Origin: Streptomyces sp. NBC_00576 | GTDB lineage: Bacteria > Actinomycetota > Actinomycetes > Streptomycetales > Streptomycetaceae | Reading direction: 5' to 3' | DNA: 64,000 nt | Assembly: GCF_036345175.1 (NCBI RefSeq) | Contig: NZ_CP107780.1 | Coordinates: forward strand, 7,254,001-7,318,000 | Shown: in pieces, positions 55,114-63,414 of the stretch | Position numbering within the stretch: the stretch's first letter is position 1 | Layout: each line of letters opens with the position of its first letter | Notes under the pieces: generated by a model | Told to the model about the DNA's origin: nothing | The model's input: only the letters and a program-made list of their open reading frames with translations | Databases searched by the model: none | Position numbers and translations under genes: made by a program

Positions 55114-55745
55114 TGGCCGGCGTCCGTATCGAACGCCTGGTCACCTCGGGCACCTTCTCGCTCGACGGCGGCACCTGGGACGTCGACAACAACGTGTGGA
55201 TCATCGGCGATGAGAGTGAAGCGGTCGTCATCGACGCCGCTCACGATGCCGACGCCATCGCGGCGGCCGTCGGCGACCGGCGCCTGACCGCCATCGTGTG
55301 CACCCACGCCCACAACGACCACATCGACGCGGCCCCCGCCCTCGCCGAGCGCACCGGCGCCCCGATCCTCCTCCACGGCGACGATCTGCCGCTGTGGAAG
55401 CAGACCCACCCGGACCGGGAGCCCGACGCCTCGCTGACCGACGGCCAGGTGCTGACCGTCGCCGGGGCCGAGCTGACCGTGCTGCACACGCCCGGCCATG
55501 CCCCGGGTGCGGTCTGTCTGTACGCACCCGCCCTGAGCGCCCTCTTCGGCGGCGACACGCTCTTCGCGGGCGGCCCCGGCGCCACCGGCCGCTCCTACTC
55601 CCACTTCCCGACCATCGTCGACTCGATCCGGGACCGGCTGCTGACCCTGCCCGGGGACACCGTCGTATACACAGGGCACGGGGACACGACCACCGTCGCC
55701 GCCGAGGCCCCGCACCTCCAGGAGTGGATCGACCGCGGTTTCTGA
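55113..55745 (+). CDS. MBL-fold hydrolase coupled to mscR
   Basis: 210-residue metallo-beta-lactamase-fold protein with the THAHNDHIDA dinuclear metal motif near residue 68, a later HTPGHAPGAVCLY His, and GGDTLFAGGPG with the metal-bridging Asp. The final His is in VYTGHGDTT. Actinobacterial mscR genes are commonly followed by such a gene, and hydrolysis of S-formylmycothiol to formate and mycothiol has been proposed. The ATG shares its A with the mscR stop; an in-frame GTG three nt earlier is equally possible. Confidence 0.88.
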   Translation: MAGVRIERLVTSGTFSLDGGTWDVDNNVWIIGDESEAVVIDAAHDADAIAAAVGDRRLTAIVCTHAHNDHIDAAPALAERTGAPILLHGDDLPLWKQTHPDREPDASLTDGQVLTVAGAELTVLHTPGHAPGAVCLYAPALSALFGGDTLFAGGPGATGRSYSHFPTIVDSIRDRLLTLPGDTVVYTGHGDTTTVAAEAPHLQEWIDRGF

Positions 55746-55900
55746 CCGTTCGGTCCGTCCGGCGAGCCGTACGCCCCCGGAGTGGGGGACTTCGCTTGCC
55801 GATATCTACCCAATGCCTGCCCGATACCTGTCTGAGCTGCTCTGACGCGCTCATTCCGGCATCGGGCTCGCTTGGTTTCAAGTTGTGCAATGTGCGTAGT

Positions 55901-55917
55901 GTTGTTCAGGACGCAAC
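55901..55917. promoter_or_regulatory. Putative IclR-type operator, ferredoxin promoter site 1
   Basis: GTTGTTcaggaCGCAAC, 6-5-6 architecture, in the 282-bp region upstream of the Rieske ferredoxin gene. It matches the sites at 55984 and 59746. Confidence 0.6.
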
Positions 55918-55983
55918 CCGTGCAATGGCTTGTCCCGGCCCCCTGGACTTCTTGACAAGGGTTCTGGGCGCCCTCAAACTGAC

Positions 55984-56000
55984 GTTGCGCTTACCGCAAT
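55984..56000. promoter_or_regulatory. Putative IclR-type operator, ferredoxin promoter site 2
   Basis: GTTGCGcttacCGCAAT, 6-5-6 architecture, 83 nt from site 1 (start to start) and 28 nt before the ferredoxin ATG, placed to control its transcription. Confidence 0.62.
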
Positions 56001-56027
56001 CCGTTTCGCTATACGCACCGAGGTGTC

Positions 56028-56390
56028 ATGATGATTCCCGCGTGCCGTCTCGCGGATCTTCCGCGAGGTGAGGCCTTCCGGCTCGACATCGACCCGCCGG
56101 TCTCGGTGTTCCACACCGACGACGGCGAGGTCTTCGCCATCGACGACACCTGCACCCACCAGGATGCGTCGCTCGCCGACGGCTGGCTGGAGGGCTGCGA
56201 GGTGGAATGCCCGCTGCACGCCTCGAAGTTCGACCTGCGCACCGGCGCGGTCGACTCCCCGCCGGCCAAGCTGCCGGTGCGGACGCACGAGGTCGTCGTC
56301 GAGGACGGCATGATCTACGTACGGGTGTCCACGGACGCCCCCAACCTGCCCCCGTGCATCGCGTCCCGGCTCGCCGGGGGTCCCGCGTGA
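56028..56390 (+). CDS. Rieske [2Fe-2S] ferredoxin
   Basis: 120-residue ferredoxin with a Rieske cluster site: Cys42-Thr-His44 (TCTHQDASL) and Cys61-Pro-Leu-His64 (CPLHASKFDL). It passes electrons from the reductase encoded immediately downstream to a terminal Rieske oxygenase, most likely the one at 57690-58817. ATG at 56028, with a second ATG one codon on. Two IclR-type operators precede it. Its stop overlaps the reductase GTG. Confidence 0.9.
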   Translation: MMIPACRLADLPRGEAFRLDIDPPVSVFHTDDGEVFAIDDTCTHQDASLADGWLEGCEVECPLHASKFDLRTGAVDSPPAKLPVRTHEVVVEDGMIYVRVSTDAPNLPPCIASRLAGGPA

Positions 56391-57556
56391 GAACAGTGGC
56401 GGTGGTGGGCGCCTCGCTGGCCGGACTGTCGGCGGCTCGCTCCCTGCGCACACAGGGCTACGACGGGCGGCTGGTCCTCATCGGCGACGAGGCCCACCGC
56501 CCGTACGACAGGCCGCCACTGTCCAAGGAGTTCCTGGCCGGAACCCTCGGCGAGGCGGATCTCGGACTGGAGACGGACGGCGAGGACCTGCGCGCCGAGT
56601 GGCTGCTCGGCACCCGCGCAACCGGCCTCGACCGCACCGACCGGTCCGTCCGCCTCGCCGACGGCCGGAACATCCGCGCCGACGGCATCGTCATCGCGAC
56701 CGGCGCCGCCGCCCGCACCCTGCCGGGTGCGGACGGTCTCGTCGGCGTGCACACCCTGCGCACCCTCGACGACGCCCGCGCCCTGCGCGACGAACTGGCC
56801 CGCGGTGGACGGCTGGTGGTGATCGGCGGCGGGTTCATCGGCGCCGAGGTCGCCTCCACCGCGTACGCCCTCGGCCTCGACGTGACAGTGATCGAGGCCG
56901 CCCCGACACCGCTCGCCGGACCGCTGGGCGAGACCATGGGCGCCGTCGTCTCGGGCCTCCACGCGGACCACGGCGTACGGCTGTTGTGCGGGGTGGGGGT
57001 GAAAGGGCTCAGCGGAGAAGGGGCGGTCGAGGCCGTGCTGCTCGACGACGGGCGCAGCGTTCCCGCCGACATCGTCGTCGTCGGCGTGGGTGCGCGGCCC
57101 TGCGTCGATTGGCTGGCAGGATCCGGCGTCGCCCTGGAGAACGGCGTCAAGTGCGGCGCCGACGGCCGCACCAGCCTCGCCGGTGTGGTCGCGGTCGGCG
57201 ACTGCGCCAACTGGTACGACCCCCGGGTGGGCGCGCATCGCCGGGTCGAGCACTGGACCGGCGCGATGGAGCGGCCCGCTGCCGCTGTGGCCACGCTGCT
57301 GGCCGGGGGTGCGGTGGAGCCGGGGGTGCCCCGGCCGCCCTACTTCTGGTCCGATCAGTACGGGGTGAAGATCCAGTTCGCCGGGTTTGCGGTTGGGGCG
57401 GACAGCGTGACGGTCGAGGAGGGTGCGGTTGGTGACCGTAACGTCCTGGCCGTTTATCGGCGGGCCGGGGAGGCGGTTGCTGTGTTGGGGATGAATCAGC
57501 CTCGGCTGTTTGTGCGGTGGCGTAAGCAGTTGAGTGCTGTGCCGGGGGTGCGGTGA
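56387..57556 (+). CDS. FAD-dependent ferredoxin reductase
   Basis: 389-residue flavoprotein of the BphA4/putidaredoxin-reductase type: FAD motif VAVVGASLAGLSAARSLR, NYDRPPLSKE-type YDRPPLSKEFLAG, NAD motif LVVIGGGFIGAEVASTAYALG near residue 140, and VAVGDCANWYD near residue 260 with the C-terminal PYFWSDQYGVKIQFAG. It reduces the coupled Rieske ferredoxin with NADH. GTG at 56387 overlaps the ferredoxin stop (GTGA). Confidence 0.92.
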   Translation: MRTVAVVGASLAGLSAARSLRTQGYDGRLVLIGDEAHRPYDRPPLSKEFLAGTLGEADLGLETDGEDLRAEWLLGTRATGLDRTDRSVRLADGRNIRADGIVIATGAAARTLPGADGLVGVHTLRTLDDARALRDELARGGRLVVIGGGFIGAEVASTAYALGLDVTVIEAAPTPLAGPLGETMGAVVSGLHADHGVRLLCGVGVKGLSGEGAVEAVLLDDGRSVPADIVVVGVGARPCVDWLAGSGVALENGVKCGADGRTSLAGVVAVGDCANWYDPRVGAHRRVEHWTGAMERPAAAVATLLAGGAVEPGVPRPPYFWSDQYGVKIQFAGFAVGADSVTVEEGAVGDRNVLAVYRRAGEAVAVLGMNQPRLFVRWRKQLSAVPGVR

Positions 57557-57564
57557 GTTTTGGC

Positions 57565-57640
57565 TGCGGGCCCGGTGGGGGCTGGTCGCGCAGTTCCCCG
57601 CGCCCCTATCGCGTGCGCCCCTACGGGGCGCTACGCGATA
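57565..57640. repeat. Dispersed intergenic repeat, copy C (inverted)
   Basis: The repeat core in reverse orientation (TGCGGGCCCGGTGGGGGC...GTTCCCCGCGCCCC, 57565-57606) followed by a hairpin ATCGCGT-GCGCCCC / GGGGCGC-TACGCGAT (57609-57640). It fills most of the gap between the reductase and the Rieske oxygenase. Confidence 0.82.
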
Positions 57641-57689
57641 TCTCGTTGACCGATCCTGACCACCACAACGTTTCTCCGAGGAGTGCACC

Positions 57690-58817
57690 GTGACCTCGAA
57701 CAGCCTGCCCGACAGTCTGATCGCCACCCTTCCCGGCTCCTCCTACACGGACGCGGGGATCTTCGAGCAGGAGCAGGAGCACATATTCGAGACCATGTGG
57801 TTCTGTGTCGCGCGCGCGTCCGAGCTGGCGAAGCCCGGCGCCTTCCGGACCGTTGACGTGGGTCGCGAGAGCATCCTCGTGACGCGGGCGCGGGACAACT
57901 CCGTCCGTGCCTATTTCAATGTGTGCCGGCACCGTGGCGCCAAGCTCTGCACGGAGGAGTCCGGCGAGGTCAAGCGGGCCTTCCAATGTCCGTACCACGC
58001 CTGGACCTACGGCCTGGACGGCAAGCTCGTCGCCGCGCCCAACCTCACCAAGATGCCGGACGTCGGCCGCACCGAGTACGGCCTGGTGAGCGTGGCCGTC
58101 CGGGAATGGCTCGGCTATGTCTGGGTCTGCCTCGCGGAGAACCCGCCGTCCTTCGAGGAGGACGTCATCGGCGAGGTCATCGGCCGGCTCGGTGACGTCG
58201 AGTCGATCGAGCACTACGACGTCGACAACCTCTCGGTCGGCAAGCGGATCGTCTACGACGTGAAGGCCAACTGGAAGCTCATCATCGAGAACTTCATGGA
58301 GTGCTACCACTGCGCCACGATCCACCCCGAACTCACCGAGGTGCTCCCCGAGTTCGCCGACGGCTACGCCGCTCAGTACTACGTCGGCCACGGCGCCGAG
58401 TTCGGCGGGGAGGTCCAGGGTTTCACCATCGACGGCTCCGAGGGCCTGGACCGCATCCCGGGCGTCGCCGAGGACCAGGACCGCCGCTACTACGCGATCA
58501 CCGTCAAACCGCAGGTGTTCATCAACCTCGTACCCGACCATGTGATCTTCCACCGCATGTACCCGGTGGCCGCCGACCGCACGATCGTCGAGTGCGACTG
58601 GCTGTACCTCCCGCACGTCGTCGAGAGCGGCAAGGACGTCAGCCGGTCCGTGGAACTCTTCGACCGGGTCAACCGCCAGGACTTCGAGGCCTGCGAGCGC
58701 ACCCAGCCAGGGATGCGTTCCCGGCTCTACGCGAAGGGCGGCGTCCTGGTGCCGAGCGAGCACCACATCGGCGCCTTCCACGACTGGGTGAGCGAGCGCC
58801 TGGGCACGCGCCCTTAA
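57690..58817 (+). CDS. Rieske non-heme iron oxygenase, large subunit (probable quaternary-amine demethylase)
   Basis: 375-residue ring-hydroxylase-type alpha subunit. The Rieske cluster site is NVCRHRGAKLC...CPYHAWTYGLDG (Cys-His, then Cys-His). The mononuclear iron site is ENFMECYHCATIHPEL, with two His, plus an Asp in NRQDFEACE. The sequence resembles the glycine betaine/carnitine/choline monooxygenase branch more than aromatic dioxygenases. A GMC choline dehydrogenase-like gene, mycothiol formaldehyde dehydrogenase and MetF-like gene in the neighbourhood support oxidative N-demethylation, releasing formaldehyde. Start GTG at 57690 behind GAGGAG. Electron donors are the upstream ferredoxin and reductase. 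Confidence 0.86.
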   Translation: MTSNSLPDSLIATLPGSSYTDAGIFEQEQEHIFETMWFCVARASELAKPGAFRTVDVGRESILVTRARDNSVRAYFNVCRHRGAKLCTEESGEVKRAFQCPYHAWTYGLDGKLVAAPNLTKMPDVGRTEYGLVSVAVREWLGYVWVCLAENPPSFEEDVIGEVIGRLGDVESIEHYDVDNLSVGKRIVYDVKANWKLIIENFMECYHCATIHPELTEVLPEFADGYAAQYYVGHGAEFGGEVQGFTIDGSEGLDRIPGVAEDQDRRYYAITVKPQVFINLVPDHVIFHRMYPVAADRTIVECDWLYLPHVVESGKDVSRSVELFDRVNRQDFEACERTQPGMRSRLYAKGGVLVPSEHHIGAFHDWVSERLGTRP

Positions 58818-58871
58818 GGGGCGCGTGTAAGGGGCGCGGGGAACTGCGCGACAAGCCCCCACCGGCCCGCA
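58806..58871. repeat. Dispersed intergenic repeat, copy D
   Basis: A hairpin ACGCGCCCTT / AAGGGGCGCGT (58806-58826, overlapping the oxygenase stop) followed by the repeat core GGGGCGCGGGGAACTGCGCG...CCCCCACCGGCCCGCA (58831-58871). It lies between convergent oxygenase and IclR genes and probably serves as their terminator. Confidence 0.85.
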
Positions 58872-58881
58872 CTCAACGAAC

Positions 58882-59679
58882 TCACCCCAGATACCCCATA
58901 CGGTGACTGATCTCCGCCGCACCCTTCACCAGCACCGGAGCCAGCTCATGCAACCGCTCCTCGGTGAACCGGTAAGAAGGCCCGGACGCACTCACCGCCG
59001 CGACAACCGTCCCGGTGTGGTCCCGGATCGGCGCCGCCATCGCGTGCAGCCCGATCTCCAGCTCCTCCTGCGTCCACGCGTACCCACGCTCCCGCGCCTC
59101 CGCGAGGTCCTTCTCCAGCTTCGTCTTCGCCGTGATGGTGTGCGGGGTGACCTTCTTCAGGCCCGCCCCGTTCAGCAGCGAGGCGCGCTCCTTCGCGGGC
59201 AGGTGGGCCAGCAGGATCTTGCCGCTGGAGGTGGCGTGCAGCGGGGTCAGCTGGCCGACCCAGTTGTACGCGCTGACGGCTCCCGGGCCGCGTGCCTCGA
59301 ACAGGTTGACCGCGTAGTGCTCCTGCAGCACGGCGATGTTGACGGTCTCGCCGATCTCCTCGGCGAGCTGTTCGCAGACCGGACGGCCCTGCTGGGTGAT
59401 GTCGATACTGCCCGTGACCGCGCCGGCCAGCCGCACGATGCCGAAGCCGAGCCGGTACTTGCCGCGCTCGCCTGCCTGCTCCACCAGACCGCGTGCCTCC
59501 AGCGCGCCGAGCAGCCGGAACGCCGTGGATTTGTGAACATCGATCTCGGCAGCGACCTCGCTGACGCCTGCCTCGCCACGCTGGGCGAGGATCTCCAGAA
59601 CGCTGATCGCGCGGTCGACCGACTGCACTCCGCCGGCCTGTGAATTGGACGTTTCGGGGTCTGTGCTGTGGTTGCTCAC
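58882..59679 (-). CDS. IclR-family transcriptional regulator
   Basis: 265-residue regulator: N-terminal winged helix SVDRAISVLEILAQRGEAGVSEVAAEIDVHKSTAFRLLGALEARGLVEQ, then the IclR ligand domain with LGFGIVRLAG, TPLHATSSGKILLAHLP and a C-terminal GYAWTQEELEIGLHAMAAPIRD. It is divergent from the GMC oxidoreductase and likely controls it and the Rieske genes through the repeated 17-bp sites. The inducer is probably choline, betaine or a relative. Start GTG at 59679. Confidence 0.9.
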   Translation of the reverse strand: MSNHSTDPETSNSQAGGVQSVDRAISVLEILAQRGEAGVSEVAAEIDVHKSTAFRLLGALEARGLVEQAGERGKYRLGFGIVRLAGAVTGSIDITQQGRPVCEQLAEEIGETVNIAVLQEHYAVNLFEARGPGAVSAYNWVGQLTPLHATSSGKILLAHLPAKERASLLNGAGLKKVTPHTITAKTKLEKDLAEARERGYAWTQEELEIGLHAMAAPIRDHTGTVVAAVSASGPSYRFTEERLHELAPVLVKGAAEISHRMGYLG

Positions 59680-59689
59680 AACGAAACTA

Positions 59690-59706
59690 TACGCGCAGTA
59701 AACAAC
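59690..59706. promoter_or_regulatory. Partial IclR-type operator at the iclR promoter
   Basis: On the minus strand GTTGTTtactgCGCGTA, 6-5-6, matching the left half and the CGC of the right half of the other sites. It overlaps a TATAGT that may be the -10 of the regulator gene, suggesting autoregulation. Confidence 0.45.
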
Positions 59707-59745
59707 ACCACTGCAAGTAACAGCTCGGAAACCAAGACCTTTCAC

Positions 59746-59762
59746 GTTGCGTGTCCCGCAAC
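59746..59762. promoter_or_regulatory. Putative IclR-type operator upstream of the GMC oxidoreductase
   Basis: GTTGCGtgtccCGCAAC, a perfect 6-bp inverted repeat with 5-nt spacer, in the divergent IclR/GMC region, 68 nt before the GMC start. Confidence 0.68.
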
Positions 59763-59829
59763 CTGGTGCGCATAACGCTACTCGATTAGCATGCCTCGCG
59801 TATCTACGGCGCGAGCGAGACGAGAGATC

Positions 59830-61509
59830 ATGGCTCCCCTGCAATACGACTTCGTCATCGTCGGCGGCGGATCGGCCGGCAGCGCACTTGCGAACAGGCT
59901 GTCCGCGGACCCGGCGAACCAGGTACTGGTCCTGGAGGCCGGCCGGTCCGACTACCCGTGGGACGTCTTCATCCAGATGCCCGCGGCCCTGACCTACCCC
60001 ATCGGCAGCCGCTTCTACGACTGGAAGTACGAGTCCGAGCCCGAACCCCACATGGGCGGCCGGCGCGTGTACCACGCGCGCGGCAAGGTGCTCGGCGGCT
60101 CCAGCAGCATCAACGGCATGATCTTCCAGCGCGGAAACCCCATGGACTACGAGCGCTGGGCAGCCGACGCCGGCATGGAGAGCTGGGACTACGCGCACTG
60201 TCTGCCGTACTTCCGGCGCATGGAGAACTGTCTCGCCGCCGACCCGGACGACGAGTTCCGCGGCCACGACGGCCCCCTCGTCCTCGAACGCGGCCCCGCC
60301 ACCAACCCGCTCTTCGGCGCCTTCCTCAAGGCCACCGAGGAAGCCGGGTACGCGCCCACGGACGACGTCAACGGGTACCGCCAGGAGGGCTTCGCCAAGT
60401 TCGACCGGAACGTCCACCGGGGACGCCGGCTCTCGGCCTCCAAGGCGTACCTCAAGCCAGTACGGAAGCGGCCCAACCTCACCGTCAAGACACGTGCCTT
60501 CGTGAACCGGGTCCTCTTCGAGGGCAAGCGGGCCGTCGGTGTCGAGTACCAGCGCGGCAAGGGGGCGCCCCAGCAGGTCCGCGCCAAGGAGGTCATCCTC
60601 TGCGGCGGCGCGATCAACTCCCCGCAGCTGCTCCAGCTCTCGGGCGTCGGCAACGCCGAGGAGCTGGGGGCGCTGGGCATCGATGTCGTCCACGATCTCC
60701 CCGGTGTCGGCGAGAACATGCAGGACCACCTTGAGGTGTACATCCAGTACGCCTGCAAACAGCCGGTGTCCATGCAGCCGTACCTGGCGAAGTGGCGCGC
60801 CCCGTTCATCGGGCTCCAGTGGCTGTTCCGCAAGGGACCGGCGTCCACGAACCACTTCGAGGCCGGGGGCTTCGCCCGCAGCAACGAGGACGTCGACTAC
60901 CCCAACCTGATGTTCCACTTCCTGCCCATCGCCGTCCGCTACGACGGCTCGTCCCCGGCCGGCGGCCACGGCTACCAGGTGCACGTGGGCCCCATGTACT
61001 CCGACGCCATCGGCTCGGTGAAGATCAAGAGCACAGACCCGCGCGAACATCCGGCGCTGCGCTTCAACTACCTCTCCACCGAACAGGACCGGCGCGAGTG
61101 GGTCGAGGCGATCCGCGTGGCCCGCAAGCTGCTCAACCAGCCGGCCATGGCTCCGTACAACGACGGAGAGGTCTCGCCGGGGGCGAAGGTGGCGACGGAC
61201 GAGGAGATCCTCGACTGGGTCGCCAAGGAGGGCGAGACGGCTCTGCACCCGTCCTGCACCTGCAAGATGGGGCCCTCGGCGGACGAGATGGCCGTTGTCG
61301 ACCCGGAGAGTCTGCGGGTGCACGGTGTGGAGGGGCTGCGGGTCGTCGACGCTTCGGTGATGCCCTACGTCACCAACGGCAACATCTACGCGCCGGTGAT
61401 GATGATCGCCGAGAAGGCCGCCGATCTGATTCTCGGCAAGCAGCCGCTGCCTGCCTCCAAGGCCGCGTACTACCGCCACCGTGACGCCGACGCCCCGCAG
61501 GCCGGGTAG
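59830..61509 (+). CDS. GMC-family oxidoreductase (choline dehydrogenase-like, BetA type)
   Basis: 559-residue FAD-dependent GMC enzyme. FAD motif YDFVIVGGGSAGSALANRLS at residue ~6, the first GMC signature ARGKVLGGSSSINGMIFQRG, the second signature GGAINSPQLLQLSGVG, and a C-terminal active site LHPSCTCKMG...VTNGNIYAPVMMIAEKAAD with the catalytic His and Asn. The DYERWAADAGMESWDYAHCLPYFRRME stretch, read in parts, is typical of choline dehydrogenase BetA. It probably oxidises choline to betaine aldehyde and perhaps glycine betaine. ATG at 59830 was chosen over 59791, which has no ribosome-binding site. Confidence 0.88.
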   Translation: MAPLQYDFVIVGGGSAGSALANRLSADPANQVLVLEAGRSDYPWDVFIQMPAALTYPIGSRFYDWKYESEPEPHMGGRRVYHARGKVLGGSSSINGMIFQRGNPMDYERWAADAGMESWDYAHCLPYFRRMENCLAADPDDEFRGHDGPLVLERGPATNPLFGAFLKATEEAGYAPTDDVNGYRQEGFAKFDRNVHRGRRLSASKAYLKPVRKRPNLTVKTRAFVNRVLFEGKRAVGVEYQRGKGAPQQVRAKEVILCGGAINSPQLLQLSGVGNAEELGALGIDVVHDLPGVGENMQDHLEVYIQYACKQPVSMQPYLAKWRAPFIGLQWLFRKGPASTNHFEAGGFARSNEDVDYPNLMFHFLPIAVRYDGSSPAGGHGYQVHVGPMYSDAIGSVKIKSTDPREHPALRFNYLSTEQDRREWVEAIRVARKLLNQPAMAPYNDGEVSPGAKVATDEEILDWVAKEGETALHPSCTCKMGPSADEMAVVDPESLRVHGVEGLRVVDASVMPYVTNGNIYAPVMMIAEKAADLILGKQPLPASKAAYYRHRDADAPQAG

Positions 61510-61512
61510 AGG

Positions 61513-62349
61513 GTGGGTGCCTCAGGACTGAGGGCGCTGCTGGAGCGCGTCCGTTATGAGGTGCTGCCCGCGAAGGCGACCGAGGAGAAGGTCCTCGCCC
61601 ACGTTCCGCGCGATGTCGTCATCACCGTGACGGCGTCGCCGGTCAAGGGGCTGGAGCCGACCCTCGACCTTGCCGGGCGGCTGGCGGCGCACGGTTATCG
61701 CGTCGTCCCGCATGTGCCGGCCCGGCTGCTGCGGGACGACGCGCATCTGAAGGACGTCGTCGACCGGCTGCGCGAGGTGGGCGTGGACGACGTCTTCGTG
61801 CCCGCGGGCGACGCGAATCCGCCCGCGGGAGCCTACGAGGGTGCCCTGCCGGTGCTGCGCAGGCTCGGTGAGCTGGGCAGCCCGTTCACGCACGTCGGCG
61901 TCACCGGTTACCCCGAGAGCCATCCCCTCATCCACGACGACGTCACCATCCAGGCGATGTGGGACAAGCGCGAGCACGCCACGTACATCGTGAGCAACCT
62001 GTGCTTCGACGCGCGCGTGCTGGGGGAGTGGGTCGGGCGGGTGCGGCGCCGGGATGTCTCCCTGCCCGTGTACGTGGGTGTCGCGGGGCCTGTGCAGCGG
62101 GCGAAGCTGCTGTCCATGGCGACGAAGATCGGGGTGGGGGAGTCGACGCGCTTCCTGACGAAGCACGCGTCGTGGTTCCTGCGGTTCGCGGCGCCCGGGG
62201 GGTACTCGCCGGAGCGGCTGCTCTCCCGGACGGAGGGGGCGCTCACGGCGCCTGGGGCGGGGGTGGCGGGGCTGCACCTGTTCACGTTCAACCAGGTCGC
62301 GGAGACGGAGCGGTGGCGGCGGGCTGTGCTGGAACGGTTGGGCGGCTGA
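61513..62349 (+). CDS. Methylenetetrahydrofolate reductase-like protein (MetF fold)
   Basis: 278-residue TIM-barrel protein related to MetF: VVITVTASPVKGLEPTLDLAGRLAAHGYRVVPHVPARLL, VDDVFVPAGDANPP, FTHVGVTGYPESHP and a C-terminal GVAGLHLFTFNQV. MetF enzymes reduce methylene-THF to methyl-THF with FAD. Here, beside a demethylase module and four nt after the GMC stop, it may handle C1 units released from methyl groups, or may have diverged toward a folate-dependent demethylation step. Start GTG at 61513; its ribosome-binding site is weak. Confidence 0.8.
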   Translation: MGASGLRALLERVRYEVLPAKATEEKVLAHVPRDVVITVTASPVKGLEPTLDLAGRLAAHGYRVVPHVPARLLRDDAHLKDVVDRLREVGVDDVFVPAGDANPPAGAYEGALPVLRRLGELGSPFTHVGVTGYPESHPLIHDDVTIQAMWDKREHATYIVSNLCFDARVLGEWVGRVRRRDVSLPVYVGVAGPVQRAKLLSMATKIGVGESTRFLTKHASWFLRFAAPGGYSPERLLSRTEGALTAPGAGVAGLHLFTFNQVAETERWRRAVLERLGG

Positions 62350-62388
62350 GGTTCGCCTCGTGGGCGCGCTGGGAGTGGTGAGCGTTAC

Positions 62389-62460
62389 TGGGGGCTGCCG
62401 CCCCCAGACCCCCGCTTCGGCCCTGCAGGGGCCTCGTGCTCAAACGCCGGACGGGCTGAG
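62389..62460. repeat. Second type of Streptomyces dispersed intergenic repeat
   Basis: CTGGGGGCTGCCGCCCCCAG hairpin followed by ACCCCCGCTTCGGCCCTGCA and ending CTCAAACGCCGGACGGGCTG. This pattern is familiar to me as a common Streptomyces intergenic element, often next to 3' ends. It follows the MetF-like gene and may terminate its transcript. Confidence 0.75.
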
Positions 62461-62482
62461 GGGGCGGCAGCCGGCCTGGTGG

Positions 62483-62779
62483 TCAGAAGGTGCCGAACTC
62501 TCCGGTCTTGACGCTCGCCACGAAGGAGGCGAACGAGGCGGCGGGGATGTCCAGTACCGGACCGTCCGGGTTCTTGGAGTCGCGGACGGGGACCACGCCG
62601 CGCGAGACGACGAGGTTCGCGGCAACCGGGGATTCGATCGTCACGGGGTGCCGTCGGGACGAGCTACTACAGCGACGACCCCGGGGAGGGCGGGCGGCTA
62701 TGTCCGTACTCGGTGCAACATTCGGGAAGCGGTCAACCGCGGCGTGACCGTCCGCATCACTCCTGACGGGGTGTGTCAT
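62483..62779 (-). CDS. DUF397-domain protein, probably truncated
   Basis: 98-codon frame whose last ~50 residues are a clear DUF397 match: VAANLVVSRGVVPVRDSKNP, DGPVLDIPAASFASFVASVK. The expected N-terminal W-x-KSSYSG motif is missing, and residues 1-45 look random, with Arg/Ser-rich sequence. DUF397 proteins normally pair with an XRE-type HTH gene, which is absent here. It is therefore probably a decayed or orphan copy; the true start could be the GTG at 62644. Confidence 0.5.
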   Translation of the reverse strand: MTHPVRSDADGHAAVDRFPNVAPSTDIAARPPRGRRCSSSSRRHPVTIESPVAANLVVSRGVVPVRDSKNPDGPVLDIPAASFASFVASVKTGEFGTF

Positions 62780-62952
62780 CTGTCCCGCGGAAGGTGGAGC
62801 GCTGCTGAAAATCTCGGGCCCTGGCCCTGGCCCCGGCTCGGGCGAGTCGGGGCCAGTCTTGTAGGCATGCAGGGGGAATGGGCCGGGCGGAGGTCGCGTC
62901 CTCGATCGGCGCCGTACAGACCGACCTGAGGCCCTTGGCGGTCTGGTCCTCG

Positions 62953-63414
62953 TCAGAACGAACCAGTGCGCGCGTACATTTCGTGAGGGTCGTTGCCGAT
63001 GTAGCTCCAGGCAGTGGCGTAGCTGGTCACATCCTTGTCGTTGAGCATCATCGAGATCATCTCGTTGGTGCCGGTCTTGCGCGAGCAGCCATAGCGCTTG
63101 CCGTCACTGTTGCGCCAGACGTTGCAGCCCATGCCGGACCAGTACTGCTCAGGAACAGTGTTGTCGACCACGGCCCACACTGTTCGACACGTGGGGCTGT
63201 ACCACAGGTTCGCCTGGACGGAGACAGTCTTCCCGTACGTCGAGCTGTAGTAGCGGTCCGTAGCCGACTTGGCCACGTAGGCCCCATGTGCGCAGCCGCT
63301 GTATGTGGGGTCCTGCCCGTCGTAGGAAGCCGCGTGGACGTTGCTGGTGAGCAGAAGAGACGAACTGGCGGCCAGCAGCAGGGGGAGAACTGTTCTGAGC
63401 AGTCGTGAACTCAC
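62953..63414 (-). CDS. Secreted DUF2690-like protein
   Basis: 153-residue exported protein: signal peptide VSSRLLRTVLPLLLAASSSLLLTSNVHA, then CAHGAYVAKSATDRYYSSTYGKTV, LWYSPTCRTVWAVVDNT and GCNVWRNSDGKRYGCSRKTG. The Cys and Trp pattern matches DUF2690/YjfA-like secreted proteins of actinomycetes; function unknown. GTG at 63414 with GAAAGG upstream was chosen over an ATG at 63471, which would put 19 extra residues before the signal. Confidence 0.75.
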   Translation of the reverse strand: MSSRLLRTVLPLLLAASSSLLLTSNVHAASYDGQDPTYSGCAHGAYVAKSATDRYYSSTYGKTVSVQANLWYSPTCRTVWAVVDNTVPEQYWSGMGCNVWRNSDGKRYGCSRKTGTNEMISMMLNDKDVTSYATAWSYIGNDPHEMYARTGSF

